Of a DNA stretch of 64,000 nt, positions 44,690-53,473 are shown piece after piece. A program made the position numbers and the translations under genes. Location: assembly GCA_964395975.1 (NCBI GenBank), contig CAYNBZ010000005.1, positions 1 through 64,000 of the forward strand, read 5' to 3'. Each line of letters begins with the position of its first letter. Within the stretch, counting starts at the first letter, position 1. The notes below the pieces were generated by a model. That model had not been told where the DNA came from and searched no databases. It saw only the letters and a program-made list of their open reading frames with translations. The DNA comes from Avimuribaculum sp964395975. Lineage in GTDB: Bacteria; Bacteroidota; Bacteroidia; Bacteroidales; Muribaculaceae.

Positions 44690-44842
44690 ATGGCAAAGAA
44701 AACCGTAGCAACTCTGCAAAAGGGTGAGGGACGTACATATAGCAAGGTCATCAAGATGGTTAAGTCGCCTAAGACCGGTGCTTACGTCTTTAAAGAAGAG
44801 ATGGTGCCTAACGATCAAGTACAGGCTACACTCAACAAGTAA
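44690..44842 (+). CDS. DUF4295 family protein, Bacteroidota ribosome-associated
   Basis: A 50-residue frame (MAKKTVATLQKGEGRTYSKV, then a basic middle and KTGAYVFKEEMVPNDQVQ) follows rpmG by 14 nt. The order rpmB-rpmG-DUF4295 is conserved in Bacteroidota. The size, basic character and constant company suggest a ribosomal protein of this phylum; a small extra large-subunit protein has been reported in Bacteroidota ribosomes, and this family may be it, but I cannot confirm the identity here. A terminator follows. Confidence 0.9.
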   Translation: MAKKTVATLQKGEGRTYSKVIKMVKSPKTGAYVFKEEMVPNDQVQATLNK

Positions 44843-44873
44843 AAAGAGTATATATTTTTCCTAAATAAATTTT

Positions 44874-44909
44874 TCGGCGCGATGTGAAGTAACTTCGTGC
44901 CGATTTTTT
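44874..44909 (+). terminator. terminator of rpmB-rpmG-DUF4295
   Basis: TCGGC (44874-44878) pairs with GCCGA (44899-44903), with inner pairs CGA/TCG and GAAG/CTTC, followed by TTTTTT. Confidence 0.85.
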
Positions 44910-45123
44910 ATATCAGCTTGATAATTATAAATTTGCGGCACTGCATCATCACGATTAGTGTTTTAATGGTATAATGTAAAAATTGAAAATCGATTTGAGC
45001 AAACTTGAGTGAAATTTGAAATCTATTAACTCGTAATGATGTTGATTGGTTATTGTTAGGTGTGTTAGATGTGGATAAATGAAAGTTGGCTATTTTTGAA
45101 GGAATAAGATCTGAATTGGTAAA
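44910..45123. other. intergenic stretch without a gene
   Basis: AT-rich sequence between two terminators. I see no frame, repeat or RNA gene. Confidence 0.5.
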
Positions 45124-45154
45124 AGCGTAACGGTAAAATAATTACCATTACGCT
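45124..45154 (-). terminator. terminator of the hydrolase-MurF-Ddl operon
   Basis: AGCGTAACGGTAA (45124-45136) pairs with TTACCATTACGCT (45142-45154) except for one mismatch. On the minus strand it is followed by T-rich sequence, 21 nt past the ddl stop codon. Confidence 0.8.
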
Positions 45155-45175
45155 ATTTCTTTGATGAAGAGGCTG

Positions 45176-46357
45176 TTATGATTTGTTTTTTGTCCCACTT
45201 TTCAAGCCGTTGCCAAGGCTGAATATGTTGTGGTCATAGGAAATGGTTTTCTGTCCTTGTTCGCGTTTCCGTTTGATGGCAAGTTCCACAAGGCGGTTCA
45301 TGAGTTGTTCAAAACTGATACCTGAGGCTTCCCACAAATAGAACGAAAGTGAACCCGGTATGGTGTTTATTTCGTTCACATAAATATTGCGAGTGCAGCG
45401 GTCTATAATCATGTCGATGCGACTTACGCCATGACACGACAATACTCTGAATGTTTCTTGAGCCAAAAATTGTATGCGCTCGGTTTCTTCTTTGGGTAAA
45501 TCAGCCGGTATGCGTTTTTGTGCGGCTTGCATCCCTTTTGCGCCTTTAGTGCCACCGATGTATTTGTCCTCGTATGACAAAATTTCCCCGCTTTTGATAG
45601 GTTCTTCAAGCACTGATGCCTGATTTTCGTCGCAGTCGCCGAGTACAGAGCAATTGATTTCCTGTAACTCCTCTATCATATCTTCTACGATAATGCGTGT
45701 GGTGTATATTTCAGCTGCATCGATTTTTTCTATAAGTTCATCTCGGTTGCGTGCACGGCCTATACCGACACTTGAGCCAAGGTTGGCTGGTTTTACGATA
45801 ACGGGGTAGCCAATTTCATTTTCAATGCGGGCAATCAGTTCGCTGCGTTGTGCAAACCATTGTTTGTCGGTAAACCAAATGTAGTCCACTACCGGTATAT
45901 TACACGATTTCAATATCATTTTCATCGTGATTTTGTCCATGCCATTGGCACTCGACAGTGTGTTGCAACCGGCATACGGTATGCCTATGGTTTCAAGTAT
46001 TCCTTCAAAAATTCCGTCTTCGCCGTTTGAACCATGCAGAACCGGAATTACAACATCAAGTTTTTTAATGATGTTTGAGCCAAACAGATTTCGCTTTTTT
46101 TTATATAGGTTGTAATCACCGAAACTTGGTTCCATATAGACCTCTTCGACCTGCGAAAGCAGTTTGGGTATGTTGCGGTAATTTTGTATGTCAAGCAAGG
46201 CTTCTCCGGTGTACCATTTGCCCTGTTTTGAAATGTAGATGGGTACTACATCATATTTATCGGCATTAATGGCATGCATGGCTTGCGATGCTGAGATAAC
46301 TGATATTTCGTGTTCGGTTGAGCGTCCGCCGTAGAACACTCCGATAGTTGTTTTCAT
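45176..46357 (-). CDS. D-alanine--D-alanine ligase (Ddl/VanA-type length)
   Basis: The 393-residue ATP-grasp protein has the family motifs: FYGGRSTEHEISVISA near the N-terminus, VIPVLHGSNGEDGIFEGILE, PVIVKPANLGSSVGIGRA, VNEINTIPGSLSFYLWEASG and the metal-binding Glu/Asn of the latter. It joins two D-alanines (or D-Ala with another D-residue) for peptidoglycan precursors. The chain is longer than Ddl of E. coli (306) and closer to VanA-like ligases, with an insertion near 85-105. It is the last gene of a three-gene operon with a MurF-like ligase and an alpha/beta hydrolase. The position that sets D-Ala versus D-lactate cannot be judged by eye. Confidence 0.9.
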   Translation of the reverse strand: MKTTIGVFYGGRSTEHEISVISASQAMHAINADKYDVVPIYISKQGKWYTGEALLDIQNYRNIPKLLSQVEEVYMEPSFGDYNLYKKKRNLFGSNIIKKLDVVIPVLHGSNGEDGIFEGILETIGIPYAGCNTLSSANGMDKITMKMILKSCNIPVVDYIWFTDKQWFAQRSELIARIENEIGYPVIVKPANLGSSVGIGRARNRDELIEKIDAAEIYTTRIIVEDMIEELQEINCSVLGDCDENQASVLEEPIKSGEILSYEDKYIGGTKGAKGMQAAQKRIPADLPKEETERIQFLAQETFRVLSCHGVSRIDMIIDRCTRNIYVNEINTIPGSLSFYLWEASGISFEQLMNRLVELAIKRKREQGQKTISYDHNIFSLGNGLKSGTKNKS

Positions 46358-46377
46358 CTTTTATAATGTTTTGTCTA

Positions 46378-47976
46378 TTATTTAAAAGTATCTGGCAGGT
46401 CGTTTTCGTAAAGCACGGTGTCACCGGCATTTGCAATGTCGAGCATAGTGCTTTGAGCCTCGGCAAAAGTCGAAACGGTGTGTACCTTCAGGTCTGAAGG
46501 CTTTTTGCGCCCTATGCCTTTTGTTATGGCTTCACGGTTATATTCACCCACGATGATTGCTACATCGCAAGACTGTGCTATGTATTCGCCAAGCAGTTCG
46601 TTGTAATAATCTTGTTTTGAACCTAATTCTATCATGCCCGGTGTTATGACTATGCGTTTGCCGTTGGTCATACCGGCAAGTACGTCAAGAGCCATGCGTG
46701 AGCCGTCGGGATTGGAATTGAAGGCATCATCGATGATTGTTATTCCGCTTGGAGTGCGCTTCACGTTAAGCCTATGCTCCACTTGCTCGATTTTACTCAC
46801 CGCATATTGTATTTTTTTGTCAGGGACACCAAGATGCATGGCCATTATGACTGCTGCAAGCAGATTGGATATGTTGCATTCTCCAATTAGTTTGGTGGTT
46901 AAGGCGAGCGATTTGCCGTTGCCGACAATCTTGAATGTGGTACCGTTGGATGTGTATTTTATATCTTCGGCATGGTAGTCGCTCCCATTGGCAGTTCTTA
47001 CAGTGTACCGTTTTACGGTAACATTTTCCACTTTCCTGTTTGCAATGTATGGGAAATCATTGTTCAAAACACCAAATCCATTAGACGGCAGTGCATCGAT
47101 AAGTTCGAATTTGGTATGTTGGACGTTCTCGATGGTCTTAAACGATTCGAGATGCTGTTCACCCACTGCTGTTATGATGCCATAAGTCGGGTGTACTATG
47201 TCACAAATCTCCTTTATGTCGCCTATGTTTTTTGCGCCCATTTCCACAATAAATAAATTGTTGTAGGGTTGCAGCATCTCTCTGACTGTGCGTACTACAC
47301 CCATAGGGGTATTATAGCTGCCGGGAGTCATCAACACCGAATATTTTTCGCTCAATATGCGATTAAGATAGTGCTTGGTACTTGTTTTACCATAACTGCC
47401 AGTTATGCCAATGACAATCATATCTGGCATTTGTGCAAGTATTCGTTTGGCATCGTTGACGTATCTGTTATTTATGGCTTTCTCAACAGGCGTAAGCATC
47501 CAATTGGCGGCTATTGTTATTGCCGATGAAGCTGCTGTTGCAAGTAGCATTGTCATGCCGAAAGTGCATACCGCAAAATCGTGTGTTTTGTATAACCATG
47601 CAATGATGACAGCAATGATCCAAGTCAGCAGGTTTATAGTCAGAAACAGCCTCCACACGCGTTTTGTGAAAACAAGTGGCTTTTTTGATTTTTTCATCAC
47701 CAAGATGATGCATTCTGAGATTAATGCAACAATTGCGATGCCAACAACAAATATTGACTGCGAGAGAGATGAAGCCATTAATATGAATACAACGATATTG
47801 AACAATCGGCGTATCGACAATGAATCGCCACTTGTCTTTATCCAATGCGAGTATCGTTCATTACGGTAGGAGTTTTGTTGCAACATTTGCAAATCTTTTG
47901 TAACTACGAAGCCAAACAGCACTGTTGCAACTAAGGCAAACAATATATATGTTATGAATATTATTGAAAGATTCAT
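46378..47976 (-). CDS. membrane-anchored MurF-like ligase
   Basis: The 532-residue protein joins an N-terminal membrane part (helices near 4-24, 56-93, 108-128 and 136-160) to a Mur ligase. The ligase has the P-loop GITGSYGKTSTK at 190-201, IVEMGAKNIGDIKEICDIV, a VGEQHLESF segment with the metal-binding His, and the C-terminal domain with IDDAFNSNPDG and ITPGMIELG. MurF joins D-Ala-D-Ala to UDP-MurNAc-tripeptide and is normally soluble with about 450 residues, so the membrane part is unusual. It lies 20 nt before ddl and 9 nt after the hydrolase gene. It may act on lipid-linked or non-standard precursors; a second, soluble murF is expected elsewhere. Confidence 0.85.
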   Translation of the reverse strand: MNLSIIFITYILFALVATVLFGFVVTKDLQMLQQNSYRNERYSHWIKTSGDSLSIRRLFNIVVFILMASSLSQSIFVVGIAIVALISECIILVMKKSKKPLVFTKRVWRLFLTINLLTWIIAVIIAWLYKTHDFAVCTFGMTMLLATAASSAITIAANWMLTPVEKAINNRYVNDAKRILAQMPDMIVIGITGSYGKTSTKHYLNRILSEKYSVLMTPGSYNTPMGVVRTVREMLQPYNNLFIVEMGAKNIGDIKEICDIVHPTYGIITAVGEQHLESFKTIENVQHTKFELIDALPSNGFGVLNNDFPYIANRKVENVTVKRYTVRTANGSDYHAEDIKYTSNGTTFKIVGNGKSLALTTKLIGECNISNLLAAVIMAMHLGVPDKKIQYAVSKIEQVEHRLNVKRTPSGITIIDDAFNSNPDGSRMALDVLAGMTNGKRIVITPGMIELGSKQDYYNELLGEYIAQSCDVAIIVGEYNREAITKGIGRKKPSDLKVHTVSTFAEAQSTMLDIANAGDTVLYENDLPDTFK

Positions 47977-47985
47977 CGTCGTTTG

Positions 47986-48768
47986 TTATTCTGTTTTCTT
48001 AATTTCTATGTCCAAGAAACTGCGAATGACTGCTGCAAAGCGGTAAGGGTTGTCAAGGAAGCTGTAGTGTCCGGCTCCTTTGAATACGACAAGACCCGCA
48101 TCAGGGATAAGTTTCTCCATTTTCCGTGCATCGGCAACAGGTGTGGCCGTGTCGTTTTCACCCCATATAAGTAGTGTGGGACATTTTATTGATGGCATGA
48201 AGCGGCAAAGATCTTCATTGACTACAATGCTCATAATGCGGCGCATCATTGGGGATGCGTTGTTGTAGTCGCTCGATCCTACGCGCTTGCGGTAGTTATT
48301 GATAATTTCATCGGCACGATGCTTGCCTACCAACAGAGGCAATATACGTTTGTATATTTTATAGCTGTAAACTTTAAGATAATATCGTAGGCTTCGCTGA
48401 GGTTTCACTCCGGCTGCATCGACAAGTATAAGTTTCTTTGTTTCGTTCCGTGAAGCGTATAGTATGCCCACCCTTCCACCAAATGAATGGCCGATTATTA
48501 TGGGGTGTTCTATGTTTTCAGTGTGTACAAATTGTTCTATGAGTGTTGTATATTGTTCTATACCCCAAACCTTTAGCGGTTCGGAACTGTCACCAAATCC
48601 GGGGAAATCGATATTATAAACGGTAAAATTGTCAATAAGTAATCTTTCAATGCTTGCAAGGGTGGTATGGTTGCACCCCCAGCCGTGCATCAGTATGACA
48701 GCCTGATTACCAGAACCTTCGACGGTGTAACAAAAATCTACATCTTGCAGTGTCAGAATCTTTTTCAT
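47986..48768 (-). CDS. alpha/beta hydrolase
   Basis: The 260-residue protein has the alpha/beta-hydrolase fold: oxyanion region HGWGCNHTT near 30, the nucleophile elbow GHSFGGR with Ser near 94, an acid in LLIWGENDTATPV, and the catalytic His in GAGHYSFLDNPYRF. There is no signal peptide. It is the first gene of the operon with the MurF-like and Ddl genes, which suggests a link to cell-wall precursor metabolism, for example ester or amide hydrolysis. The substrate is unknown. The promoter box at 48788-48795 lies 20 nt upstream. Confidence 0.9.
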   Translation of the reverse strand: MKKILTLQDVDFCYTVEGSGNQAVILMHGWGCNHTTLASIERLLIDNFTVYNIDFPGFGDSSEPLKVWGIEQYTTLIEQFVHTENIEHPIIIGHSFGGRVGILYASRNETKKLILVDAAGVKPQRSLRYYLKVYSYKIYKRILPLLVGKHRADEIINNYRKRVGSSDYNNASPMMRRIMSIVVNEDLCRFMPSIKCPTLLIWGENDTATPVADARKMEKLIPDAGLVVFKGAGHYSFLDNPYRFAAVIRSFLDIEIKKTE

Positions 48769-48787
48769 GCTTCACCCAAACAAGACA

Positions 48788-48819
48788 CAAATTTAGGAAC
48801 TGTTTTAATTTTACGCAAA
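48788..48819 (-). promoter_or_regulatory. promoter of the hydrolase-MurF-Ddl operon
   Basis: On the minus strand, TTTG (48816-48819) and TAAATTTG (48788-48795) are separated by 20 nt. The leader would be about 13 nt. Confidence 0.7.
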
Positions 48820-48896
48820 AAAAGTTTATATGTTCGACTATAAAAAACTGAGGGTAACAACGTTGCCTTACATCTTATATACCGGTACATATTTAA

Positions 48897-48930
48897 AAAG
48901 AGCATCAAAATTTTGTTTTTGATGCTCTTT
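48897..48930 (-). terminator. terminator behind tRNA-Val
   Basis: AAAGAGCATCAAAA (48897-48910) pairs with TTTTGATGCTCTTT (48917-48930), with flanking A/T runs. It lies just past the 3' end of the tRNA on the minus strand. Confidence 0.85.
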
Positions 48931-48938
48931 CTCGTCGG

Positions 48939-49013
48939 TGGGCGTTGACGGATTCGAACCGCCGACCCTCTGCTTGTAAGGCAGATGCTCTGAACCAGCT
49001 GAGCTAAACGCCC
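48939..49013 (-). tRNA. tRNA-Val (anticodon TAC)
   Basis: The minus strand folds into a cloverleaf: acceptor GGGCGTT/AACGCCC, a D-arm with AGCTCAGCTGGTTCAGAGC, anticodon arm TCTGC/GCAGA with loop CTTACAA, and T-arm GGCGG/CCGTC (with one G-T pair) with TTCGAAT. No CCA is encoded. Confidence 0.95.
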
Positions 49014-49146
49014 TTGTTTCTGTTTTGCGTTGCAAAGGTACAACTAAATTTCATATAGACAAAATCTAGATTATGTTTTTTGTGTGAAAAAAATAAAAAA
49101 TAGTAAAAACTGCAGCAAAAACACCTGTGGCAAGTATATCGAGAAA

Positions 49147-49596
49147 TTATAATGCCCTGTATTGGGGAATATCTTTTAAAAACGAATAAGTGCCTTTGGT
49201 GTAATCAATGCGGCAGCAGTAGTGTGTGCGTCCGTTGGTTACTATGAGATACAGAGCTTTGAGTACCATGTTATAACGCACGATTTGGTCGAAAACGGTT
49301 TGGGTGATTGTGACTGATGGGGCTTTGTATTCTATTATGACGAATGGATGGCCGTTAAGGTCACTAACCAATGTGTCGCAACGTCGGCTAATGTTATTTT
49401 GCGTCAGTGACACTTCGTTTGCCATGAGTCCTGCCGGAAATCCTTTTTCATCTATAAGGAAAGTCACGAAATTTTGCCTTACCCATTCTTCGGGAGTGAG
49501 TGATACAAACTTTTGGCGTATTCGGTCGAATATTAAAAACTTGCCATTGTGTGCTTTTTTTATGTTGAATTGCTTTTCGGGTAGGTTGAGGTTCAT
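49147..49596 (-). CDS. HsdR N-terminal-type (PD-(D/E)xK) protein
   Basis: The 149-residue product matches the stand-alone HSDR_N family. It has VRQNFVTFLIDEKGFPAGLM, an Asp in ISRRCDTLV and the E-x-K motif in VIIEYKAPSVTIT, which together form a nuclease-type core, then QIVRYNMVLKALYLIVTNG. Despite its name it is not part of a restriction system here; in Bacteroidota it typically lies divergent from holA, as in this window. Its role is unknown; a DNA-repair or processing nuclease is possible. Confidence 0.88.
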   Translation of the reverse strand: MNLNLPEKQFNIKKAHNGKFLIFDRIRQKFVSLTPEEWVRQNFVTFLIDEKGFPAGLMANEVSLTQNNISRRCDTLVSDLNGHPFVIIEYKAPSVTITQTVFDQIVRYNMVLKALYLIVTNGRTHYCCRIDYTKGTYSFLKDIPQYRAL

Positions 49597-49647
49597 AATT
49601 CAAATTATAATGTGTAAATTTACACAAAATATCCATATGAGAAATTA

Positions 49648-50673
49648 ATGGCAGCAAAAAAGGGAACTTTGTCATATTTGCAGATTGTAAATAATATCAA
49701 GCGTGGCGTGTTTGCTCCTATTTACGTGCTCATGGGGGAAGAGTCTTTTTACATTGACAAACTCCAGAAGATGATCGAGGAGAATGCTTTGAGCGAAGAC
49801 GAGCGTGATTTTAATTTGTCGGTGTTTTATGGTACCGATTGTGATATGCACGATGTGGTGAATACATGCCGTCGTTATCCGGCGATGTCGCGTTATCAGG
49901 TTGTGATACTCAAGGAAGCACAAAATGCATCGGATCTTGATTTGTTGAAGCACTACGTCCAAAAGCCGTTGGCATCAACGATTCTTGTGGTGTGCAATAA
50001 GGGCGGCAACATTAAGGCTCAGGGATTGATGGCGGCATTGCAAGCCGGCAAGTCGGGTATTGTATTCGAATCCAACAAACTGCGCGAGCAGGATGTAGCT
50101 TCGGTAATAAAAAATTATGTTCATGATAGTGGTGGAAAAATCGATGAGAAGTCGGTGGCAATGATGAAAGATTTTGTCGGAACAGATGTGTCACGGCTTA
50201 TCGGAGAACTTGACAAACTGTTATTGCTTGTTGGTAAAAACGGTAATATTGTCCCTGATGTCATAGAGCGTAATATAGGCATAAGCAAGGATTTTAATAA
50301 TTTTGAGCTTGAAAATGCTGTGCGTACACGCAATGTGGCAAAGGCTTTCATGATAATCGATTATTTTGAGCGTAATCCTAAGCGCAATCCTACGGTGTTG
50401 ACTGTAAGTGTGTTGTTTTCTTTTTTCTCTAATTTGCTGCTTGCCAATACGGCTCGTGACAAATCGGAGCAGGGGGTGATGTCTCAACTTGAAACGAAAT
50501 CGCCGTATCGTGCACGGATTTTCATTGATGCCATGCGGTGTTATAACACGGCCGGTTGTGTGAGAATAATCAGTTATTTGCGTGAGTTTGATGCCAAAAG
50601 CAAAGGTATAGGCTCACGGCAGAACGAATATGAGTTGTTACGGGAACTGTTGTACAAAATTTTTTACATGTGA
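49648..50673 (+). CDS. holA: DNA polymerase III delta subunit
   Basis: The 341-residue protein has the HolA pattern: IYVLMGEESFYIDKL near the N-terminus, a degenerate AAA+ fold, FNLSVFYGTD, YPAMSRYQVVILKEA and a C-terminal collar domain with YFERNPKRNPTVLTVSVLFSFF. Delta opens the sliding clamp as part of the clamp loader. It lies divergent from the HSDR_N gene with 51 nt between them. Confidence 0.93.
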   Translation: MAAKKGTLSYLQIVNNIKRGVFAPIYVLMGEESFYIDKLQKMIEENALSEDERDFNLSVFYGTDCDMHDVVNTCRRYPAMSRYQVVILKEAQNASDLDLLKHYVQKPLASTILVVCNKGGNIKAQGLMAALQAGKSGIVFESNKLREQDVASVIKNYVHDSGGKIDEKSVAMMKDFVGTDVSRLIGELDKLLLLVGKNGNIVPDVIERNIGISKDFNNFELENAVRTRNVAKAFMIIDYFERNPKRNPTVLTVSVLFSFFSNLLLANTARDKSEQGVMSQLETKSPYRARIFIDAMRCYNTAGCVRIISYLREFDAKSKGIGSRQNEYELLRELLYKIFYM

Positions 50674-50697
50674 GAGTGTACGAAACCGTAATTCCCA

Positions 50698-51384
50698 TCA
50701 TTTCAATCTGAACATGTAACCGAGTGTTACTGAAAGCGACATGCCGCGGGATGCTCCGAAATAGTCGGTTTTACTGCTGCCGAATATGTTACCAATGCCG
50801 AAATAATAGCGGCCTTCAAGAATTAGTGAGTGCTTGTTTTTCATTATGAATTCCATGCCGGCACCTGCCGAAATACCGTAATCGAATTTTGATTGTATCT
50901 CCATATCGAATTGTTCGGTTTCGCGATATTGATTGTTGAAGTCTGGTTGGTTATCGATGTCAAAATTCTGAGAATGGGTGTCACCAATCATCCAACAAAT
51001 TTCAGGACCGGCATTAAAGAATCCTCTGAACTTGTGGCTGCCGAAGTATATGTGTGTGAGAAATGGCAGATGAACGTATGTCAGCCGGCGTTGATAGGCA
51101 TAGGATGTCCCTTCAAATTTTTCTTTCCATCCACGTTGCATCATATTAAGTTCCACAATGAAGCCGAAATTTTTTTCTTCTATGTATCGAAATGCCACCC
51201 CGAAAGTAGTTCCCATAATCATTGATTGTGGAACTGAAGGTGAGAATGTCATCATCGAGAATGTGGTACCCGCCTTGGCTCCGATTGATATATTTGAGTC
51301 GTAATGGGTTTGCGCCGCAGCCTTGAATTGAACAGCGAGCAGTGTGAATAAAATAAAAAAAGTGTGTGATGCAAATCGTTTCAT
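50698..51384 (-). CDS. outer-membrane barrel protein (PorT-like)
   Basis: The 228-residue protein has a signal peptide (MKRFASHTFFILFTLLAVQF, cut after KAAAQ) and an eight-strand-like barrel with alternating aromatic residues. IGAKAGTTFSMMTFSP, VELNMMQRGWKEKF and YGISAGAGMEF fit the PorT/outer-membrane beta-barrel family. It ends LGYMFRLK. Its start overlaps the stop of the LysM gene by 4 nt (ATGA), so the two are translationally coupled. PorT takes part in type IX secretion in some Bacteroidota; that link is uncertain here. Confidence 0.85.
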   Translation of the reverse strand: MKRFASHTFFILFTLLAVQFKAAAQTHYDSNISIGAKAGTTFSMMTFSPSVPQSMIMGTTFGVAFRYIEEKNFGFIVELNMMQRGWKEKFEGTSYAYQRRLTYVHLPFLTHIYFGSHKFRGFFNAGPEICWMIGDTHSQNFDIDNQPDFNNQYRETEQFDMEIQSKFDYGISAGAGMEFIMKNKHSLILEGRYYFGIGNIFGSSKTDYFGASRGMSLSVTLGYMFRLK

Positions 51385-53396
51385 TTAACCGTAGTTTCTA
51401 TTGTGTTGAAAACAGTGAAGTGAATGAAATATGCCGATTTGTTGATGAATCCACTCCAGTTGCTTACACGAGAGAAGTCGAAGCTGTTTTGCAATCCTTT
51501 GTAGAGGAAATTGTTGTTATAGTCTTTTCCGTTCATGAATAAACTTAGGAAATAGCAACCGGTGTCATAACCGAGAAGTCCGAATTTGGGTGCAGCATAA
51601 ATCATGTATTCGCCATACCAATGGTGGAATTTGTTATCGAAATTCTTTATTCCGGTTTCATCTTGCATGGTGAAGAATCGAGAATAGATGTATGTGTCGA
51701 TTTGATTGAAGTCCGATCCGAATTCGGCAATATATGTTGTCCATTCAGGATGTCCGAGCATACACATATTGACATCGTAACGGTCGAGTTTGACATTCTT
51801 TATTGCATCGAGCGACTTAATCAGGATATTACGACTGCTTGAAGTTGGAATGATCACATATTGGTGTCCTTGTGCAAGCATCATACTTAATGTATCGGCT
51901 TGCAGCGATTTATCGAAGTCAAGTGTTGCATATTTTATGTTCTTTGCCGATAGGTGAGCTTTCAGCTCGCGTACCATATCCTTTTCTTCTTCTGTTGGCA
52001 TATTCAGGAATAAGACTTCATAACCACGGAAAGTTTCATCAAAAAAGTCGAATAACTTGGCTTGCAGGTAGTTTTGTGGAGTGTTAATTTGGAATAGTGT
52101 AGGATAGTTGTTGTAAATGTCGTTTTTTAATGAGAAAGAGTTGATGATAGCTATTTTCTTTTCGGTTCCGTATTGGGCTATGCGTTCGATTTGATTATTG
52201 TCATCAGGGGTGAAAATCATATCCATTTCGGCCATTGCTGGTGATTTTAAAATTGAATCGATGTTAGCCATGGAGTTTCCGGTGTCATATGCAAATATGT
52301 TGATGTTTTTTATGCCTTTGGTCTGCCGTATGGTATCTACTGCGAGCAAAAAACCCTTGTAAAATTCGGTAAACAGATAAGCCTGTTTGGATGGTGATTG
52401 ACTGTTGAGCATAAAAGGCAACAACAGGGCTACATTTATATTGTTGTCATCGCGGAACACGTGTATGGAGTCATACATTTCCTGTATCATTGGTGACTCG
52501 TTGTATGACAATTGGGCTTGCAGAATATTGCTCGATGTAGGATCTATTGTAACAGTTTCGGTCTTTTTTACAGGTATATATAGTGTCTTACCGCGTTTTA
52601 ACTTCTTCATGTCGGGATTTGCTGCTCGCAAATCTTCTACACTCACTTTGAATTTGCGGGAAATTGAAAAATATGTATCTCCACGTTCTATTTCATAGGT
52701 GTGGAATTCGGTGGTTTCTCTTTCTGTTTCGATGACGGTATAATAGTTTGGACGAACTCTTATTACTTCACCGCTTTTGAAATTCTGAGGCGAAATGCCC
52801 GGATTGAGTTCCATCAGTTTGTCAATCGAAGTGTTATATTTTTTTGCCGTACTAAACAATGTGTCTCCCGGACGTATAGTGACATATATGAATGCCGTAT
52901 CTTGCGTAGAGTTTTCAATTGCGGTATCTTCTTGGTTGCTTGTGACCGTTGTAGCCGATTGTGGAATTTGCAGTTCCTGCCCTTCTTTTATTCCACTGTT
53001 TGCATCAGGGTTAAGTTGTATGATTCTGGAAGTGGTGGTGCCGTAATTCTTTGCGATACCGTATAATGTTTCTCCTTTTTTAACTATGTGAGTGAAATAG
53101 GAAGGAGCGTCTGTTACGCTCTCAGTAGATTTGCCTCGCGAAGCAAAGTCGCTTACCGGGAAGAAAAGAAACTGGTCGGCTTCAATTCCTCCGGCGGCTT
53201 CGGGGTTATATTTTATTATGTCTTCTTGGGTTATTTTTAGTTTATTGGCTATGCTGTATAAAGTTTCATTTTTCTTTATTTCATGATAGTAGAACTGCAT
53301 ACCGCCTATAGTCCTTGTGGGTAGAGGCAGTTGAGCCCTCGATGAAAATGCAATTGAGCAAATTATGGAAATCGTTATCAGCAGTTTTATTTTCAT
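51381..53396 (-). CDS. LysM protein with periplasmic binding-protein-like domain
   Basis: The 671-residue protein has a signal peptide and four LysM repeats (about 35-80, 100-145, 170-215 and 228-275), each with a (N/G)-x-TL-(Y/F)-S-IA-type core, which bind peptidoglycan. From about residue 310 the chain resembles a type-1 periplasmic binding protein: NINVALLLPFMLNSQSPS, YKGFLLAVDTIRQ and IIPTSSSRNILIKSL. Anchoring to the cell wall by LysM with a ligand-binding domain outside is common in Bacteroidales. It is coupled to the PorT-like barrel gene. Function is not established. Confidence 0.92.
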   Translation of the reverse strand: MKIKLLITISIICSIAFSSRAQLPLPTRTIGGMQFYYHEIKKNETLYSIANKLKITQEDIIKYNPEAAGGIEADQFLFFPVSDFASRGKSTESVTDAPSYFTHIVKKGETLYGIAKNYGTTTSRIIQLNPDANSGIKEGQELQIPQSATTVTSNQEDTAIENSTQDTAFIYVTIRPGDTLFSTAKKYNTSIDKLMELNPGISPQNFKSGEVIRVRPNYYTVIETERETTEFHTYEIERGDTYFSISRKFKVSVEDLRAANPDMKKLKRGKTLYIPVKKTETVTIDPTSSNILQAQLSYNESPMIQEMYDSIHVFRDDNNINVALLLPFMLNSQSPSKQAYLFTEFYKGFLLAVDTIRQTKGIKNINIFAYDTGNSMANIDSILKSPAMAEMDMIFTPDDNNQIERIAQYGTEKKIAIINSFSLKNDIYNNYPTLFQINTPQNYLQAKLFDFFDETFRGYEVLFLNMPTEEEKDMVRELKAHLSAKNIKYATLDFDKSLQADTLSMMLAQGHQYVIIPTSSSRNILIKSLDAIKNVKLDRYDVNMCMLGHPEWTTYIAEFGSDFNQIDTYIYSRFFTMQDETGIKNFDNKFHHWYGEYMIYAAPKFGLLGYDTGCYFLSLFMNGKDYNNNFLYKGLQNSFDFSRVSNWSGFINKSAYFIHFTVFNTIETTVK

Positions 53397-53473
53397 AACC
53401 GATGAGGTATTAAAGTCATAGATGTGGAGTGTGGAGAGAGGGTAGGGTAGTATTGCCGCCTTAAAGCAAAAAG

